Positions 34,101 through 43,871 of a DNA stretch of 64,000 nucleotides are shown here, piece after piece. The notes under the pieces were generated by a model. That model made no database searches. It had not been told where the DNA came from and saw nothing but the letters and a program-made list of their open reading frames with translations. Source of the stretch: Albula goreensis (taxonomy: Eukaryota > Chordata > Actinopteri > Albuliformes > Albulidae); the NCBI GenBank assembly GCA_022829145.1, contig CM040751.1:186001-250000 (forward strand). Direction: 5' to 3'. Each line of letters begins with the position of its first letter. The first letter of the stretch is position 1. A program made the position numbers and the translations under genes.

Positions 34101-37100
34101 ACTTCCCTCTATATGACTTAAAGGAATCGAAACATAACAGCTATAACTGCATTGGGCAAAGTGTATGTTTGGTTAAGACATAAACATATGACACATCTCT
34201 ACATCAAGAGGGGAAAGGAATAATGTAATTTAAAGGCTCACTCCAGCTGAACTTCCTTCTTGATTTTATCCACAGAACAACAGAAGCAGAATACAGCGAC
34301 ACAGGACTTCAAAACTAGTCTTCACTGGTTCCATAACTTAACAAACCCAGTAGCTCTGTCACATCTGTAAGATGTCAGAAAATTGAGCACCATTTTCTAC
34401 AGGATGTAATGCCTACCTAAAAAAAAAATTGGGTGAGTCAAGTGTACATTTAATATTTAGAAAGTATAAAATAGTGGAGCACAACAGTTAACTCACCACT
34501 TTCTCTGTACCCTTTCTACATCTTCACCTTATTCATTCCTTTTCTTTGTTAAAATTGATTTTGTACACATAAACACTGGATTCCATGAGCTTATCCTGAT
34601 ATGTTCTCAGTGAGCAACAAGATATGGGTTTTAAGTAAATAGTGGCAAATGCCACTGCAAGAGTTAAATATTAAAATGTCTTCTATTTACTTCTGTTTGC
34701 TTTTTACTTTCGGCCTTTACAACCTTGAATAGCAAGTTTCCCCAGAAATATTTTGGTGAGCCACTCAATGTTTACATACTTGCCTATCACAACTGTTGGT
34801 ATGATGTTGGGTGCTACACGTCCACCTCTTTCAATGGCTCTGTCAATTCCTTATTAATTATTACCAGCATTGAATTAATCTCTGTCCCCCGCACCATTCC
34901 TCTCATGTGGTGTCAGAGATCCCAGCAATGTCCTCCCATTAATCATGACAGCCACAAGTTACAAAAGTATATTACCAGCCTACGCCCCGTCCTTGTTTCT
35001 CACCGTTCTCTGTCCTTGATAACTCAAGTTAACTTACAGATGGATGTTACTTAGGGGAGCCAGAAAACGTAAATTAAGACCTGCATAAACATACAAATAC
35101 ACCAAACCACACAGACAGACACAAATACCAAAAAGAAAAACACAAACACGCACATACATTTCTCTATATCTGGATGATTAAATTGATTTGGCAATTCAAA
35201 ATCTAGAATCTAATCTAAATCACACTACTGGTGTGTAGTATACACCCATGTGAGCCAAAGGTAAGGACAGATGTTGATTGAATCCTGGTTTCTCTGTCTT
35301 TGCAAAAATACATTTCAATAAGCAGCAGAATGTATGTGATATTTACAGCTGAATGGTAATCATAAGGATCAATGCCCTGCTGTACTCACCCCTCTTTGCC
35401 TTGGCCTGTCTGACTTTCCACACTGTCTTATGGATCTCGAAGTTGTAATTTTTTGGCAGTGCTTGAGCAGCTTCCTGAAGCTGTGGGTCCGTCAAGATTT
35501 CCTCTGGGATCTGGTTAGCCACTCTTCGTGGTCTACGCACTGAGAAACACAAGAGCAATGTTACTGCCTGCAAAGTTAACAGCTATACATCACATACATC
35601 ACCAACAGCTTTGGCCTTCAGCCACACCTGACATTTTGTAGTTTTGAAGTATACTTAGGCTTAACAATTATGATCTTATTATTTGTATTTAGTAATTCTG
35701 ATTCACTTGTAAATTAACCCTAATGTAAAACATTTCATAGATGGCCTTGAAAATAACCAACCATTCAAGAGATTAAGAAATTCAGCCAGAGCATAAGACC
35801 ACAGAAAATATTGAGCTAAGTAAATAATAAGGAACAGTTTACATTAAATCCAGAAATGGATACAGCCACCCTTGTCACAGGGGATAAGGACCACAGGACT
35901 ATCACTATGTTAACCTCAGGACTACAAGGGTATCCCATAAACCACACAAATATTCCACAAACACTCAGGTCCCCCTATCAACTGATAGAAATATTGCAAC
36001 TTTTTGGCCAGATTTACTCAGGAATAGTCAAAGCACAAAAATATCCGCTACATAGCAACTCATAACACTGACACAGCTATAGGTCAGCAACAGCGGAAAG
36101 AGTTTTAACACCAATTGAAATAAGATTATTAGAACATGCTAACACATTCCACGTGTTCCACTCTCTCACATTCTGCAGATAGAGCCGCTTATGAAAATAA
36201 AGCTGCCATGATATGAAGCCCTTTGCATCAACATTTGCGATTATTTGTTTTACATCACAACACACAACTTTGACATTCATGGGATATGTGTGTTTTCTAT
36301 TTCTGAACACAGGTTTGTTGTGTGATGGACCTATCCAACTGTACTTTTAAAAGATTCGACTAAAGGACATTTGCCATTAACAGTCTCACCACAGCCGACA
36401 GAGCATTCCATGTTTGGGTGTGTGGCTCAAGTTCCTCCAATTGTGTGATTATCATGTGATTGTGTAACCATATATTGCATCACTATTTGCTATTCAGTAA
36501 ACTGAAAGAGGGTAATACTTGGATGGAAGACCATCTCTTTTCTTATCCTGCTTTGTCTTTGTCCACTATATCTTCTTCTGGTACTGATGTCTGCTGCTAT
36601 ATGCGAGAGAGAGATCAACTTTTTTAGATCAACTAACTTTACCTTTATAGAGTGAAAGCTGTAGTCTGTATCAGCACAAAATTTCTGCCTGCTTTCGGAA
36701 GTCATAAAATTCCCATGCAAAAAGGAGAATCACAATTACTGGAAGATTTAGTAAATTAGACGAAATACTTAATTGGCCTCATTTGCAAAATCTCCACCCT
36801 GTTTCAGTGCCTTTACCTCAGGTATTCATGAATACAGATGTTACTATGAATCGAGAGGAAAGATGCAAAATGACGTAATCCACGCAAATTCCATCTTAAT
36901 AGCGATTTTCACCCATTGTGACTGTTTGCACATAAATACTGAGACGTTTTAGCGGCCGCTTTTATGCCTAAAAAGCAGTTGCAATCCTTTAGTAAATCTG
37001 ACCCTAAGTGTTGAACACTCAAACGTTGAGACAAAGCGAAACAAAAATGGCATCTTCCCATAAAGGCCAGAGAAATAAGAGTAATTGCTATTTGGTTATC

Positions 37101-38907
37101 AGCAATCATCTTCACAACTACAGTCATAATACATCTTATACACTCAGTGATAACACAAGCTGTTTCTCAAACATGACAGTGACTTCAGTTTACTCCAACA
37201 GCTAACAGTCCTCAGAACTAAACACAATGGCGCACCTTAAGGATGAAGGAGAAGGGGAGGCTTGGAGCATTAATATGTTGTACATAAAATCTACATGAAC
37301 TGTATCAAATCATCATGCACAAAAATTCCTCAGTTTCTAGTGCCTTGTTCAAAACATGCTGAGAAGGATTCAGGCTGTTCTGGATGTTTTAAAACAAAAA
37401 GGTTGTTTTATTCGGTAGTAGAGAGGTGTACCTTGTAAAGTGGCCATTGAGTCCACATCTTGCAATTATAAACTGCATATTATTTTAAAAGTCGTATTTC
37501 ATGTATAGATAAAAAAAAAAATTGGTAGGTTTGTCATTTTAATGAATTTACTGTCTTTGGTTCGAGTGGGGTGGGTAGACTTTTCCCTAAAAGCTGAACA
37601 CTGGCCAAAATTCATATTATTCACGAGGAACAGCTGCGATGTGCCGCTGAGAGTCTGCGCCACCTAAACGTGGTTATATCCTCATTCTGTACGATATGCT
37701 GTTGAAATACGACTTCTTCCTAACCACGCAGCACACAGCTTAATACTATTTGACATTTGCGTATACGGTACAATGACGAACCGCTGCATACGTTTTGCTT
37801 CTAAGTGTAAACTAAAACATAGAAAACAAAACATGAAAACTGTTTTTGACCGTCTAAATGGTTAGCCATATTAGCATTAACACATTTCATCAACTCAAAC
37901 AATTCGCCATTTTCACTCTAACTCGACATTACTTTACCGATAGTATTATGACTTTTGAGAGAAATGCTCTCTTTTACACTAACTGCGCCTTATACGACAT
38001 TTGTCAGATTTTAGGGATTCGGAGTTTGACTAAATGTTAATGCTAATCAATGTGTCAGTTTTAATTCATGCTTCTACAGTTGCTCCACATCCAATACAGC
38101 AATGAAGTTGACTACTTCCTTGCAAGGCACCAGTTATGTGTCTATCGCCAGTTCACGGATTGCTGGACACCAAAATACGGTCACGGCTGCCGTCCACCTC
38201 AAACGATAACGTATTATTTTAAATTTATTCAGAAGAAGGCAGTGAAAGGTATGTCCTGTGGAAAATATATAAAATAAACTTGCATATATGAACTTGCAGA
38301 CTTGGCTCTTAGCTAGAATTCCTCAACTGCGACAGTTAAGACTAACGGTCTGACTGTTCCTCTATAAAGAGGATGTACACTTAGTTCACGCTGCTAATGC
38401 TACTATTGGGGGACTTCTGATTTATTTGTGGAAAAAGAATTAATAGCAGAGGTACAACAGTTTTTTTTTGCCCCCGGAGGCTGAGGACGTAATTTTCTCC
38501 ACAGAACAAGCTATTTTGTGTACCAGTTCTTTTCCCGTTTTTATTTACAATAGCAAACACTTTTATTTTCAGTTTTTAGAAGAATACGCGCCCGGAAATA
38601 CAGTAATTGACGCTAGCGAATATTTTACTTAACTTCAAAATTCAATCACAACAGGTTCGAATTTCATTAACTAACACTATATTTGAGAGAGCTAGAATAC
38701 AGTGTAGGCTGCTCTTACTTCAGATCAGTACGCTATCTAACGTCAGCATTCAGGTCCGATGCACCGTTTTCTTTAATTTGGACTACAGTATAACTATATT
38801 CTATTGCACATTAGTCATAACTCACGTACAAAACAATCTCGGTTATAGTTTATCATACCTTCTTGTGTCTCCGCCGTAACAACATGCTTGACTTCGGGAG
38901 CCGCCAT
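22051..38907 (-). CDS. DPH1: DPH1, diphthamide biosynthesis protein 1 (12 coding exons)
   Basis: DPH1 pairs with DPH2 as a non-canonical radical-SAM enzyme that transfers the 3-amino-3-carboxypropyl group of S-adenosylmethionine to a histidine of elongation factor 2, the first step of diphthamide synthesis in the cytosol. Coding exons in order: 38859-38907, 35390-35539, 33105-33168, 31233-31354, 30606-30760, 29320-29441, 28088-28156, 27263-27419, 26435-26535, 25618-25696, 23292-23426, 22051-22104. They total 1257 bases, 418 codons plus stop. All junctions have AG and GT and the phases agree throughout. By this numbering the three [4Fe-4S] cysteines are C105 (YGACC), C208 (EILGCTSP) and C336 (ACPRLSIDW). 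Length is close to the usual 410-445 residues. The gene appears intact. Confidence 0.95.
22217..22542 (+). mobile_element. Tigger-like MITE, copy 1
   Basis: CAGGAGGTCCTCGGGTTACG at the left and GTCGAGGACCCCCTG at the right, with TA on both sides (22215-22216, 22543-22544). Length 326 bp, no transposase. The CAGG...TCCTCG ends with TA targets fit pogo/Tigger-type Tc1/mariner elements. Lies in the last DPH1 intron. Confidence 0.75.
22631..22810 (-). mobile_element. hAT-like repeat end
   Basis: Minus-strand start CAGGGGTGTCAAACTGCAGT, then CCTGGAGGGCC, a very common end of fish hAT MITEs. The other end is not defined. Lies in the last DPH1 intron. Confidence 0.6.
23292..23426 (-). CDS. DPH1: DPH1 coding exon 11
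   Basis: Encodes [20 protein letters not shown] and then [26 protein letters not shown]....GPW.VNH is conserved at the end of the structured domain. Acceptor CATCACAG/GCCG, donor ACCAAG/GTGAGT. Confidence 0.95.
23452..23538 (+). repeat. Intronic duplicated segment, copy 1
   Basis: CCTATTCTATCAAGATCATT, then ACAAGTTCAGAACTCAAAC and GGAGAACAATCTTCT, recurs in the same order at 24282-24372, about 830 bases away and in the same orientation. The class is unknown. Confidence 0.5.
23748..24105 (+). mobile_element. Tigger-like MITE, copy 2
   Basis: Ends CAGGAGGTCCTCGGGTTATG and GTCGAGGACGCCCTG, TA on both sides (23746-23747, 24106-24107). 358 bp. Lies in DPH1 intron 10. More T-rich internally than copy 1. 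Confidence 0.75.
24282..24372 (+). repeat. Intronic duplicated segment, copy 2
   Basis: Same-orientation partner of 23452-23538: CCTATTTTGCTGGATCATTA, CAAGTTCAGAAATCAAAAC, GGAGAACAATCTCCT. Either a local duplication within DPH1 intron 10 or two pieces of a dispersed repeat. Confidence 0.5.
24970..25135 (+). repeat. Dispersed repeat, copy 2
   Basis: Shares GTTGAGGGACACACTTG, AAGTAAAAGC, TCTGTGT, a short tandem run (here CACG repeats) and TGTCCTGGA with 6756-6885, in the same order and orientation. Unrecognised family. Confidence 0.5.
25238..25541 (+). mobile_element. Tigger-like MITE, copy 3
   Basis: Left end CAGGGGGTTCTCGGGTTACG, right end GTCGAGGACCCCCTG. The left flank is TA and the right flank CA, a single-base decay of the TA target. 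304 bp, with a short internal deletion relative to the other two. It lies 76 bases from DPH1 exon 10. Confidence 0.7.
25618..25696 (-). CDS. DPH1: DPH1 coding exon 10 (third cluster cysteine)
   Basis: Encodes [20 protein letters not shown] and then LLSPYE. C336 in [10 protein letters not shown] is the third [4Fe-4S] ligand. Acceptor CCTGGTAG/GTGG, donor TATGAG/GTACTT. Confidence 0.95.
26435..26535 (-). CDS. DPH1: DPH1 coding exon 9
   Basis: Encodes [20 protein letters not shown] and then [13 protein letters not shown]. The [10 protein letters not shown] motif is family-diagnostic. Acceptor CCCCTCCAG/CACC, donor GATGC/GTATGT. Confidence 0.95.
27263..27419 (-). CDS. DPH1: DPH1 coding exon 8
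   Basis: Encodes [15 protein letters not shown] and later [17 protein letters not shown]. The GTLGRQG loop is conserved in the family and thought to lie in the SAM-binding region. Acceptor CTGCAG/GTATG, donor TTGGAG/GTGAGA. The first GT after the acceptor could be misread as a donor. Confidence 0.95.
28088..28156 (-). CDS. DPH1: DPH1 coding exon 7
   Basis: A 69-base exon encoding [20 protein letters not shown] plus [11 protein letters not shown] is the signature that opens the third domain. Acceptor GCTTACAG/TTAC, donor TACAG/GTAAGA. Confidence 0.95.
28327..28863 (-). repeat. Unclassified repeat, copy A (inverted relative to copy B)
   Basis: Minus-strand start TGGGTCATTCCATGCCAACT, followed by blocks TGTCATGGATTTTCTGG, AATTTTTGAAGTTTGGCCCT, AAATTTGTACTGAACATCCA and AATGAGTGCCACAGATCTTG. 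The same blocks in the same order lie on the plus strand at 31650-31960. It lies in the DPH1 intron between exons 6 and 7. Confidence 0.6.
29320..29441 (-). CDS. DPH1: DPH1 coding exon 6 (second cluster cysteine)
   Basis: Encodes [20 protein letters not shown] and then [12 protein letters not shown]208 in EILGC is the second cluster ligand. The acceptor region CATCAGTCAGTCAG offers three AGs; only the first (exon start 29441) keeps frame with exon 5. Donor ATCAT/GTAAGA. Confidence 0.93.
30606..30760 (-). CDS. DPH1: DPH1 coding exon 5
   Basis: Encodes [20 protein letters not shown] and then [13 protein letters not shown], the second domain core strand and following helix. Acceptor CCGTGTAG/TCCC, donor TACAG/GTTACT. 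Confidence 0.95.
31233..31354 (-). CDS. DPH1: DPH1 coding exon 4 (first cluster cysteine)
   Basis: Encodes [20 protein letters not shown] and then [20 protein letters not shown]. The GAC cysteine (C105) is the first [4Fe-4S] ligand, and [12 protein letters not shown] is a signature of the family. Acceptor CTTTAG/GTTC, donor CTCA/GTGAGT. Confidence 0.95.
31650..31960 (+). repeat. Unclassified repeat, copy B
   Basis: Plus-strand start GGGTCATTCCATGCCAACTC, then GTCATGGATT, GAATTTTTGAAGTTTGGCCC, AAATTTGTACTGAACATTCA and GAGTGCCACAGATGTTGC. It lies in the DPH1 intron between exons 3 and 4. A further partial piece in the opposite sense lies at 32235-32350 and ends TTGGCATCGAATGACA, so the two may be the ends of one inverted-repeat element. 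Confidence 0.6.
33105..33168 (-). CDS. DPH1: DPH1 coding exon 3
   Basis: A 64-base exon encoding [20 protein letters not shown], the conserved QxPEGL motif at the start of the first domain. Acceptor GGTTTCAG/TGG, donor AAAG/GTAATC. Too short to appear as a free-standing frame; found by homology and phase. Confidence 0.92.
33169..35389. other. DPH1 intron 2, no gene seen
   Basis: A 109-codon plus-strand frame at 34725-35054 has no recognisable domain, and nothing around it suggests a gene. Confidence 0.35.
35390..35539 (-). CDS. DPH1: DPH1 coding exon 2
   Basis: Acceptor TTTCTCAG/TGCG, donor AGGG/GTGAGT. Encodes [20 protein letters not shown], then [15 protein letters not shown], the conserved N-terminal segment of DPH1 in which NYNFEI..K..W is nearly invariant. 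Confidence 0.95.
35540..38858. other. DPH1 intron 1 (3.3 kb), no gene seen
   Basis: The longest DPH1 intron. Near 36.78-37.01 kb a segment ending TTTAGTAAATCTGACCC resembles the end of a Harbinger-like repeat, but no partner end was found. The rest shows nothing recognisable on either strand. Confidence 0.35.
38859..38907 (-). CDS. DPH1: DPH1 coding exon 1
   Basis: ATG at 38907 opens [16 protein letters not shown]. The donor is AAG/GTATGA. The start codon lies within AAAATGGCGGC, which serves as both a reasonable initiation context and a YY1-type motif. Phase 1 exit matches exon 2. Confidence 0.85.
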
Positions 38908-38960
38908 TTTACCTGTGTTACGCCAGCAACAACAAGAAAATTACTTCCGGGTTGTCATAA
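38908..38960 (-). promoter_or_regulatory. DPH1: DPH1 core promoter motifs (YY1-like, ETS-like)
   Basis: On the minus strand, CCGGAAGT (38943-38950 on plus as ACTTCCGG) is an ETS/GABPA-type site 36 bases upstream of the ATG, and AAAATGGCGGC over the start codon matches the YY1 consensus. Both are typical of TATA-less housekeeping promoters, which suits DPH1. Motif matches only. Confidence 0.5.
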
Positions 38961-39304
38961 TAGAAGTCCTCTACAAAAGGAAGAAATTGTACAAAAATGG
39001 TAAAATATTATATTTAAACATCAAATATGAACAACAACTTAAAGTATATGTTAAAGGAAGTTATATTTAGTATTTTTTTAAAAGAATACTGCTTTTTAAT
39101 TCGGCTATAAAAATACAAGTCTCAAATACTAACGTATCAAAATTGGACTGTTGCCATAAACCTGTAATACATGTCACAATGAAAGTGGGGTCCAGGTTAC
39201 TCAGGAACATGTCTAGTATCCAAAACAAGTGAGTTTGACAATGGTGTGATGTCTTACAGAGTGATCCTGGCATTTGCCTAGCACCATGTATTCACAATGA
39301 ATAC

Positions 39305-40401
39305 ACCTGTCATTATGGCACATTTATTATGGACTGTACACCCCAAAATGTCCAGACCCTGTAGCTCCATGTACAGCCTTCAACACTGTTTCCCTGAGGG
39401 ACCACGAGCTGCCATCTTAGCTCACTGGTTGCTGGTTCTTTCCATGCCACCTGCAGCACTCTCTCAGACAGGCAGAGGGCATGAAACTTTGCCCACAGTC
39501 CTTTAGCTGCCATAGAGAAACCCGCCACCTCGTCCCAGGTCGGCTGCTGATGTGTCTCCACCCATTGTACCACGGGCAATGGGTTTATGTCGGCCACCAG
39601 ATGCTGCCTCCACTCCGTGTGGTAGACTCCCTGGGGCTGCCAGCAGACCTCTGCTTGGCTTACCATGACCGTCTCCTGCAGTTCGCTCTCACATGCTTCC
39701 CGACACTTGCTGTAGTGCCACCCCTTTGTGACACAGGGCAGGCGGGAGAGGGTGTCAGCATTGGAATGGCTTGCACCTGCCCTATGCACCACTTGGCCAT
39801 CCGTCTCTTTGAAAGACATGAGCCGCTGGAGAGCTGAGTGGTCAGTCCTGATGGTGAAGGTTAAGCCACAGTGGTAGTGCTTGAAATGACGGATGGACAG
39901 CAGCACAGCCAGCAGCTCTCTGCAGGCGACACAGTGGCAGCGTTCATGTTTGTTAAATGTACTGTTGAAATACGCCACCACCTTCTCTCCTTCCGGGCCC
40001 ACCTGTGATACCACTCCACCTGTCCCTGCATTGTAGGCATTGGTGTCAAGTACAAATGGCAGTGTGGGGATAACTGGGGACAACACAAGCGCTTCCACCA
40101 AGGCTTTTTGTAGTGCGCTGAATGCTGTTTGGCACTCCATTGTCCACTCAAAGCCCCTGTCCTTCTGCAGCAGGCAGAAGAGGGGTGTAGCCACACAGGA
40201 GAAGCCCTTCACAAACCTATGGTAAGAGGCTAGACCCAGGAAGCTTTTCAGCTGCTGTTGATTGACAAGCATGGGCCAGTCTCTAACTGTGTCATCGTGG
40301 CCTGAAATTGACGGTGGGGTATTGAGGTTAGGGATCCACAGAGCCCCATCTATGCGGACCCCTGACCATTTCCCTAGTTGCTGGGTACCCTAGGACACAC
40401 C
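39305..40401 (-). pseudogene. Gypsy RT thumb, RNase H and integrase N-terminus (relic)
   Basis: 319 residues open on the minus strand (39313-40272). FLGLASYHRFVKGF (residues 11-24) is the RT thumb. RNase H follows with D76 (FVLDTNAYNAGTG), E119 (CRELLAVL), D144 (IRTDHSAL) and D173 (NADTLSR). A deletion lies between LMSFKETDGQ and VVHRAG. After residue 250 sequence like RWQLVVPQG marks the start of integrase, but the zinc finger is lost. The RT palm is absent upstream. The element is interrupted by a hAT insertion at 40402. Confidence 0.75.
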
Positions 40402-41187
40402 CAGGGTTGGGTACTAACGGTTTACATATAATCGGGATTACGTAATCAGATTACAAAAAATAACCAATTGTAATCAGCCCAGATTACATTTGAAAAAATG
40501 TGCAACCAGATTACAGTTACATTGCCAAGGATTACTTGATTATATTTTTTATTATGTCTTTAAAGTATGACAATTTTAAAATCATGAAATTTTTTTCATG
40601 ATAACCAATGCTATTAACTCATGAAAAACACGTCTGACATGCAGGGTTTCTTAGACAAGTCCTCCACTTTGTGGCGGGGGAAAAAAGAATGGTGCTGAGT
40701 CAAGAAGGAAGGTTCAAGCAGCAGCAGCAGTCCCTCCAAAACAGCCTTCCATTCCTGGAAATATCATCATCACTTCGACTTCATATATGTGCAACACAAG
40801 AATGTCTATGCCAGTGCAATTTGTGCAAGCCAAAAATGAAGTTGCTGTCATCTGCAAAGACCTTGAATTCAAATCTGAAGAAACACTCAGAGGTAAATTT
40901 CCCTCTCAGTTAGCCTAGCATAACTAACGTCAACCAGCTAATGATAGTTAGCTAACGTTGCAGAAAAATGTGGTATGGTTTTAGCTAGGGCTATGCGATA
41001 TTACAATATATATATCGTGTGACGATAGAAAAACTTACATTGTTTCATATTAGGTTCTATCGTTTAATTCGTTGTGGCATTGTGAACGTGACACAGAAAG
41101 GGGTAAATCTGAACAGAAGGACTCCAACCAGCTAAGACAAAATGAGGAGCTCGAACCTAAAAGCTACCTCTGGGCTACTTCTGTCGC

Positions 41188-41329
41188 ATGGACGTACCAT
41201 CTATGCAAGAATCATGTCAAACAGTACAGAGTCTACGGATGAGAGCCACAAAAGGACAGTCGAGTGCACAAAACAAACCCCAGACTCAGACGTTGCAAGA
41301 GGCTTTTGCCCATGGCACACTTACATATA
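41188..41329 (+). pseudogene. hAT transposase fragment
   Basis: A frame through 41188-41329 reads ATKGQSSAQNKPQTQTLQEA then FAHGT, like the segment after the BED finger of ZBED1/Ac-type hAT transposases (a run ending TLxEAFAxGTPY). An overlapping frame upstream has a W-Y-H stretch that may be the finger itself. It is cut by the element at 41330. The relation is read by eye only. Confidence 0.45.
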
Positions 41330-41609
41330 CAGGTATGCATAGTTTAACGTCCATGATACGTTCTATGAAAAAGGACGTTACGTGATTTGGATGTTGTGTG
41401 AACACCATATTATCGTATATACTTAACAAAGGTATATCTGAGATTGTAGTGCACCTGTATTTACTAAATAGCCAAGATACTGTACACATACAGTACTGTA
41501 TTTCAGCTAATGTATCTGGCAAGATGATTTATGGGTTAAGTAAGTCAATACTTTACAATACTGTATATATAATATAGTAATAAATTGGAAGTTATGCTGC
41601 GCATACCTG
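41330..41609. mobile_element. Tc1/mariner or Tigger-like MITE, innermost insertion
   Basis: Inverted ends CAGGTATGC and GCATACCTG with TA on both sides (41328-41329, 41610-41611). 280 bp, no coding capacity. It interrupts the hAT transposase fragment, so it is the youngest of the stack. Confidence 0.65.
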
Positions 41610-42422
41610 TATCAGTATTTTGTTACATGCTTAATTGAAAAATTGCACAAAGGTTCTCAATAAAAGGAGAAAAAGAATCAAATATAAATAAGTACCTTTT
41701 ATTTGTTGAGTATATAAATTTCTAAATGTAATAAGAATTTTGGTCATTTTATCTATTTATTCATTTAATTTACATAAAATGTGTTATATTGTGATATGTA
41801 TTGTTGTCAGGATAAGAAATGATCTATATCAGGATATGAGATCTTGGTCATATCGCACAGCCCTAGCTTTAGCTTGGGTATGGAATTTCCTTTCAACCAT
41901 TTCACCGCAGACCTCGACAGCTAATTTGCATCTGCCACAGTAGTATGGTTGATATTGGTAGCAATGGCTTTGCTTATTAGCTAACATACAATACTGAGCA
42001 AATTATGGATATTGGATCCCAAAAATATAGATCTTGCCATGCATAACCCAATAACATTGTATGGAGACGGAGCACTCCTGATGCTAGCTGTAGTCTACTG
42101 TACTGTTTGCAATTCAGTTATTTTCCTCTAGAAATAGAATGTTGATCACTCATTTCCACTGTAGTTAGCTAGCTAGCTAAACTGAACATATGACAAGTTG
42201 ATTTTATCAAATATTTGTGGCTGTGTCCATTTTTGTAGTATAAGGTGCAGTATTTTCAGTGTTTGATTGAAGTAATCCAAAAGTAATCAAAAAGTATTCA
42301 GATTAGATTACATTTATTTTGTAATCCAATGGATTATGTTACTAATTACAAAAATTGCCATGTAATTTGTAATCAGTAACTGACTACATTTCAAAGTAAT
42401 CTGATCCAACCCTGGACACACC

Positions 42423-42800
42423 TGCACAATATGCCCAGGCTCCTGGTTGTCACCATATTGCAACTCTCCTTGTGAGCTATTACCATGAGCAATCATGACA
42501 TCAGCGGTGTCGCTTCACAAAGGGCTCTGCTGGCTTTTGGACTGCCAGTGCCAGAAGGTGTGTGGGCAGTATCATTTTCAGATATGTCACCTGCCACAAA
42601 CTCTGGGGCTTCTGTGAAATCCAGAAAATGACTGACTTACCTGAAGACCGCCTCAGCACCGAACCTCCACTTTTCATGTCAGCGTTGTGTCTGGCTTGCG
42701 GTGTGGGGAAGTCCCTCTCCCAGGGCTGGCCAGTGGAGGGAGCCGCGGCAGGGGGAAGTTGGAAGAAGGGAGGCAGGTCAGAGCGGGTGGCTGCCTGAGC
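42423..42800 (-). pseudogene. Probable upstream remainder of the gypsy relic
   Basis: This sequence was contiguous with 40401 before the hAT insertion (the 8-bp duplication GACACACC links them). On the minus strand short coding-like stretches exist but no domain is recognisable. Assignment to the same gypsy element is by position. Confidence 0.35.
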
Positions 42801-43058
42801 ATGAGCAGATTTTATATTGTAAGATAAAATGTTTAATAAAATTAGCTCGTCCTCCTCCTGTCATCTTAAAACTAGACTAAGACTGTTCTCTCAGATATAT
42901 TACAATATGTTAGGTAGTGATATCCAGGGATACCAGGCAGGGAGTGAACTATTCCCTATTAACTGTTTATGTATTACTGAGTTTTGTCTACCCTAAGTGG
43001 TATACTAAAGGACCACTGTTAGCTATTTGTTGTTAGCTATTGTTTACTCAGTGGCACC
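42801..43058. other. No gene seen
   Basis: Short AT-rich spacer between the gypsy relic and the BEL/Pao array. It ends with GCACC, the target duplication of that array (43054-43058). Confidence 0.5.
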
Positions 43059-43706
43059 TGTAGCTACACAGGTCCAATGAAATGACGGCCACGCATCGTA
43101 CTGATGTCATTGAAGTTTTATTTTTATCTCTCTCTCTCTCTGTATCTTCAAAAGACACCGTGAAAACTACAAGAAAATACAGACAAAGGTTTTAAAGTAT
43201 ACGTCTTAGTCCCTTTTAAGTCTCTCAAAGGTAGATTTCACCGATAAACAAGCTCCGATACATTAGCACAACAGAAATGTACTTAAACAAATAAAATCAC
43301 TGAGAACATTTCTCATAGTCCATCAACAACATTATACACAATACAAACAATTAAAGACAGTACCGTGTGCGCCTCTTGGACCACATGTAGAATAGTATTA
43401 TTTTGGGGCTGTGTGTCTTTACTCTGCATCCATGTTGGCTATAACCTATAATGCTACAGTCAGTCAGCTTTTTAATGAACTCTGGTCATGTGACTTGGTT
43501 ACACTTTTTATCAAAATAAAATCCCATACAATAATCACAAACTTTAACCAAACAGAATTTTAAGGTTATGCCTTTTAACACAAATTTTATATCAGTATTA
43601 CATTTTTAATCACCTTTTTAAAGCTGCATGAACTCAAATATTCATGAACTTATGACATTAAATTATGAACAAACAACTCCTTGAAACTGTCTGAGAGACA
43701 GTTACA
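43059..43706 (-). repeat. BEL/Pao LTR 1 (3' LTR of copy 1)
   Basis: Minus-strand start TGTAACTGTCTCTCAGACAG, end TGTGTAGCTACA. 648 bp, preceded on the outside by GCACC. Contains a CT microsatellite (43130-43142). The adjoining internal sequence CTCCCACCAAATT follows at 43707. Confidence 0.9.
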
Positions 43707-43871
43707 CTCCCACCAAATTACTATGATTTATGATAACCTATATTCAATATTTGAATAAATCTAGTAATTTCCAGAACCAAGTAGTGGGTATCTGTAACAA
43801 ACTCTAAGGTCAGAACTGATACTTTTAAAGTCTCCTCAGGTGTTTGGAGATTAGTTCCACTGGAACACAAT

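Larger units (their letters stand above)
40986..41865. mobile_element. Second hAT element nested in the first
   Basis: Inverted ends TAGGGCTATGCGATAT and ATATCGCACAGCCCTA. Flanking 8-mers are GTTTTAGC (40978-40985) and GCTTTAGC (41866-41873), 7 of 8 identical. The paralogous copy at about 18.69 kb is uninterrupted (GGGTTTAGCTTGAG), giving an independent empty site. 880 bp, containing a decayed transposase piece and a further small insertion. Confidence 0.8.
40402..42414. mobile_element. hAT-type element, copy 2, inserted in the gypsy relic
   Basis: Ends CAGGGTTGGGTACTAACGG and AATCTGATCCAACCCTG. The flanking 8-mers are identical, GACACACC at 40394-40401 and 42415-42422, a perfect hAT target duplication. 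Without the nested insertion it would be about 1.12 kb, the same length as copy 1 at 18156-19258. It has no transposase of its own. Confidence 0.85.

Noticed and set aside
34725..35054. 109-codon plus-strand frame in a DPH1 intron
   Set aside because: No recognisable domain, promoter or splice context.
36780..37010. Harbinger-like element in DPH1 intron 1
   Set aside because: Only one end (TTTAGTAAATCTGACCC) is convincing; no inverted partner or duplication was found.
43130..43142. CT microsatellites and other short tandem repeats as functional signals
   Set aside because: Ordinary simple repeats inside the LTRs; similar runs at 25.10 kb (CACG) and 6.86 kb (CATA).
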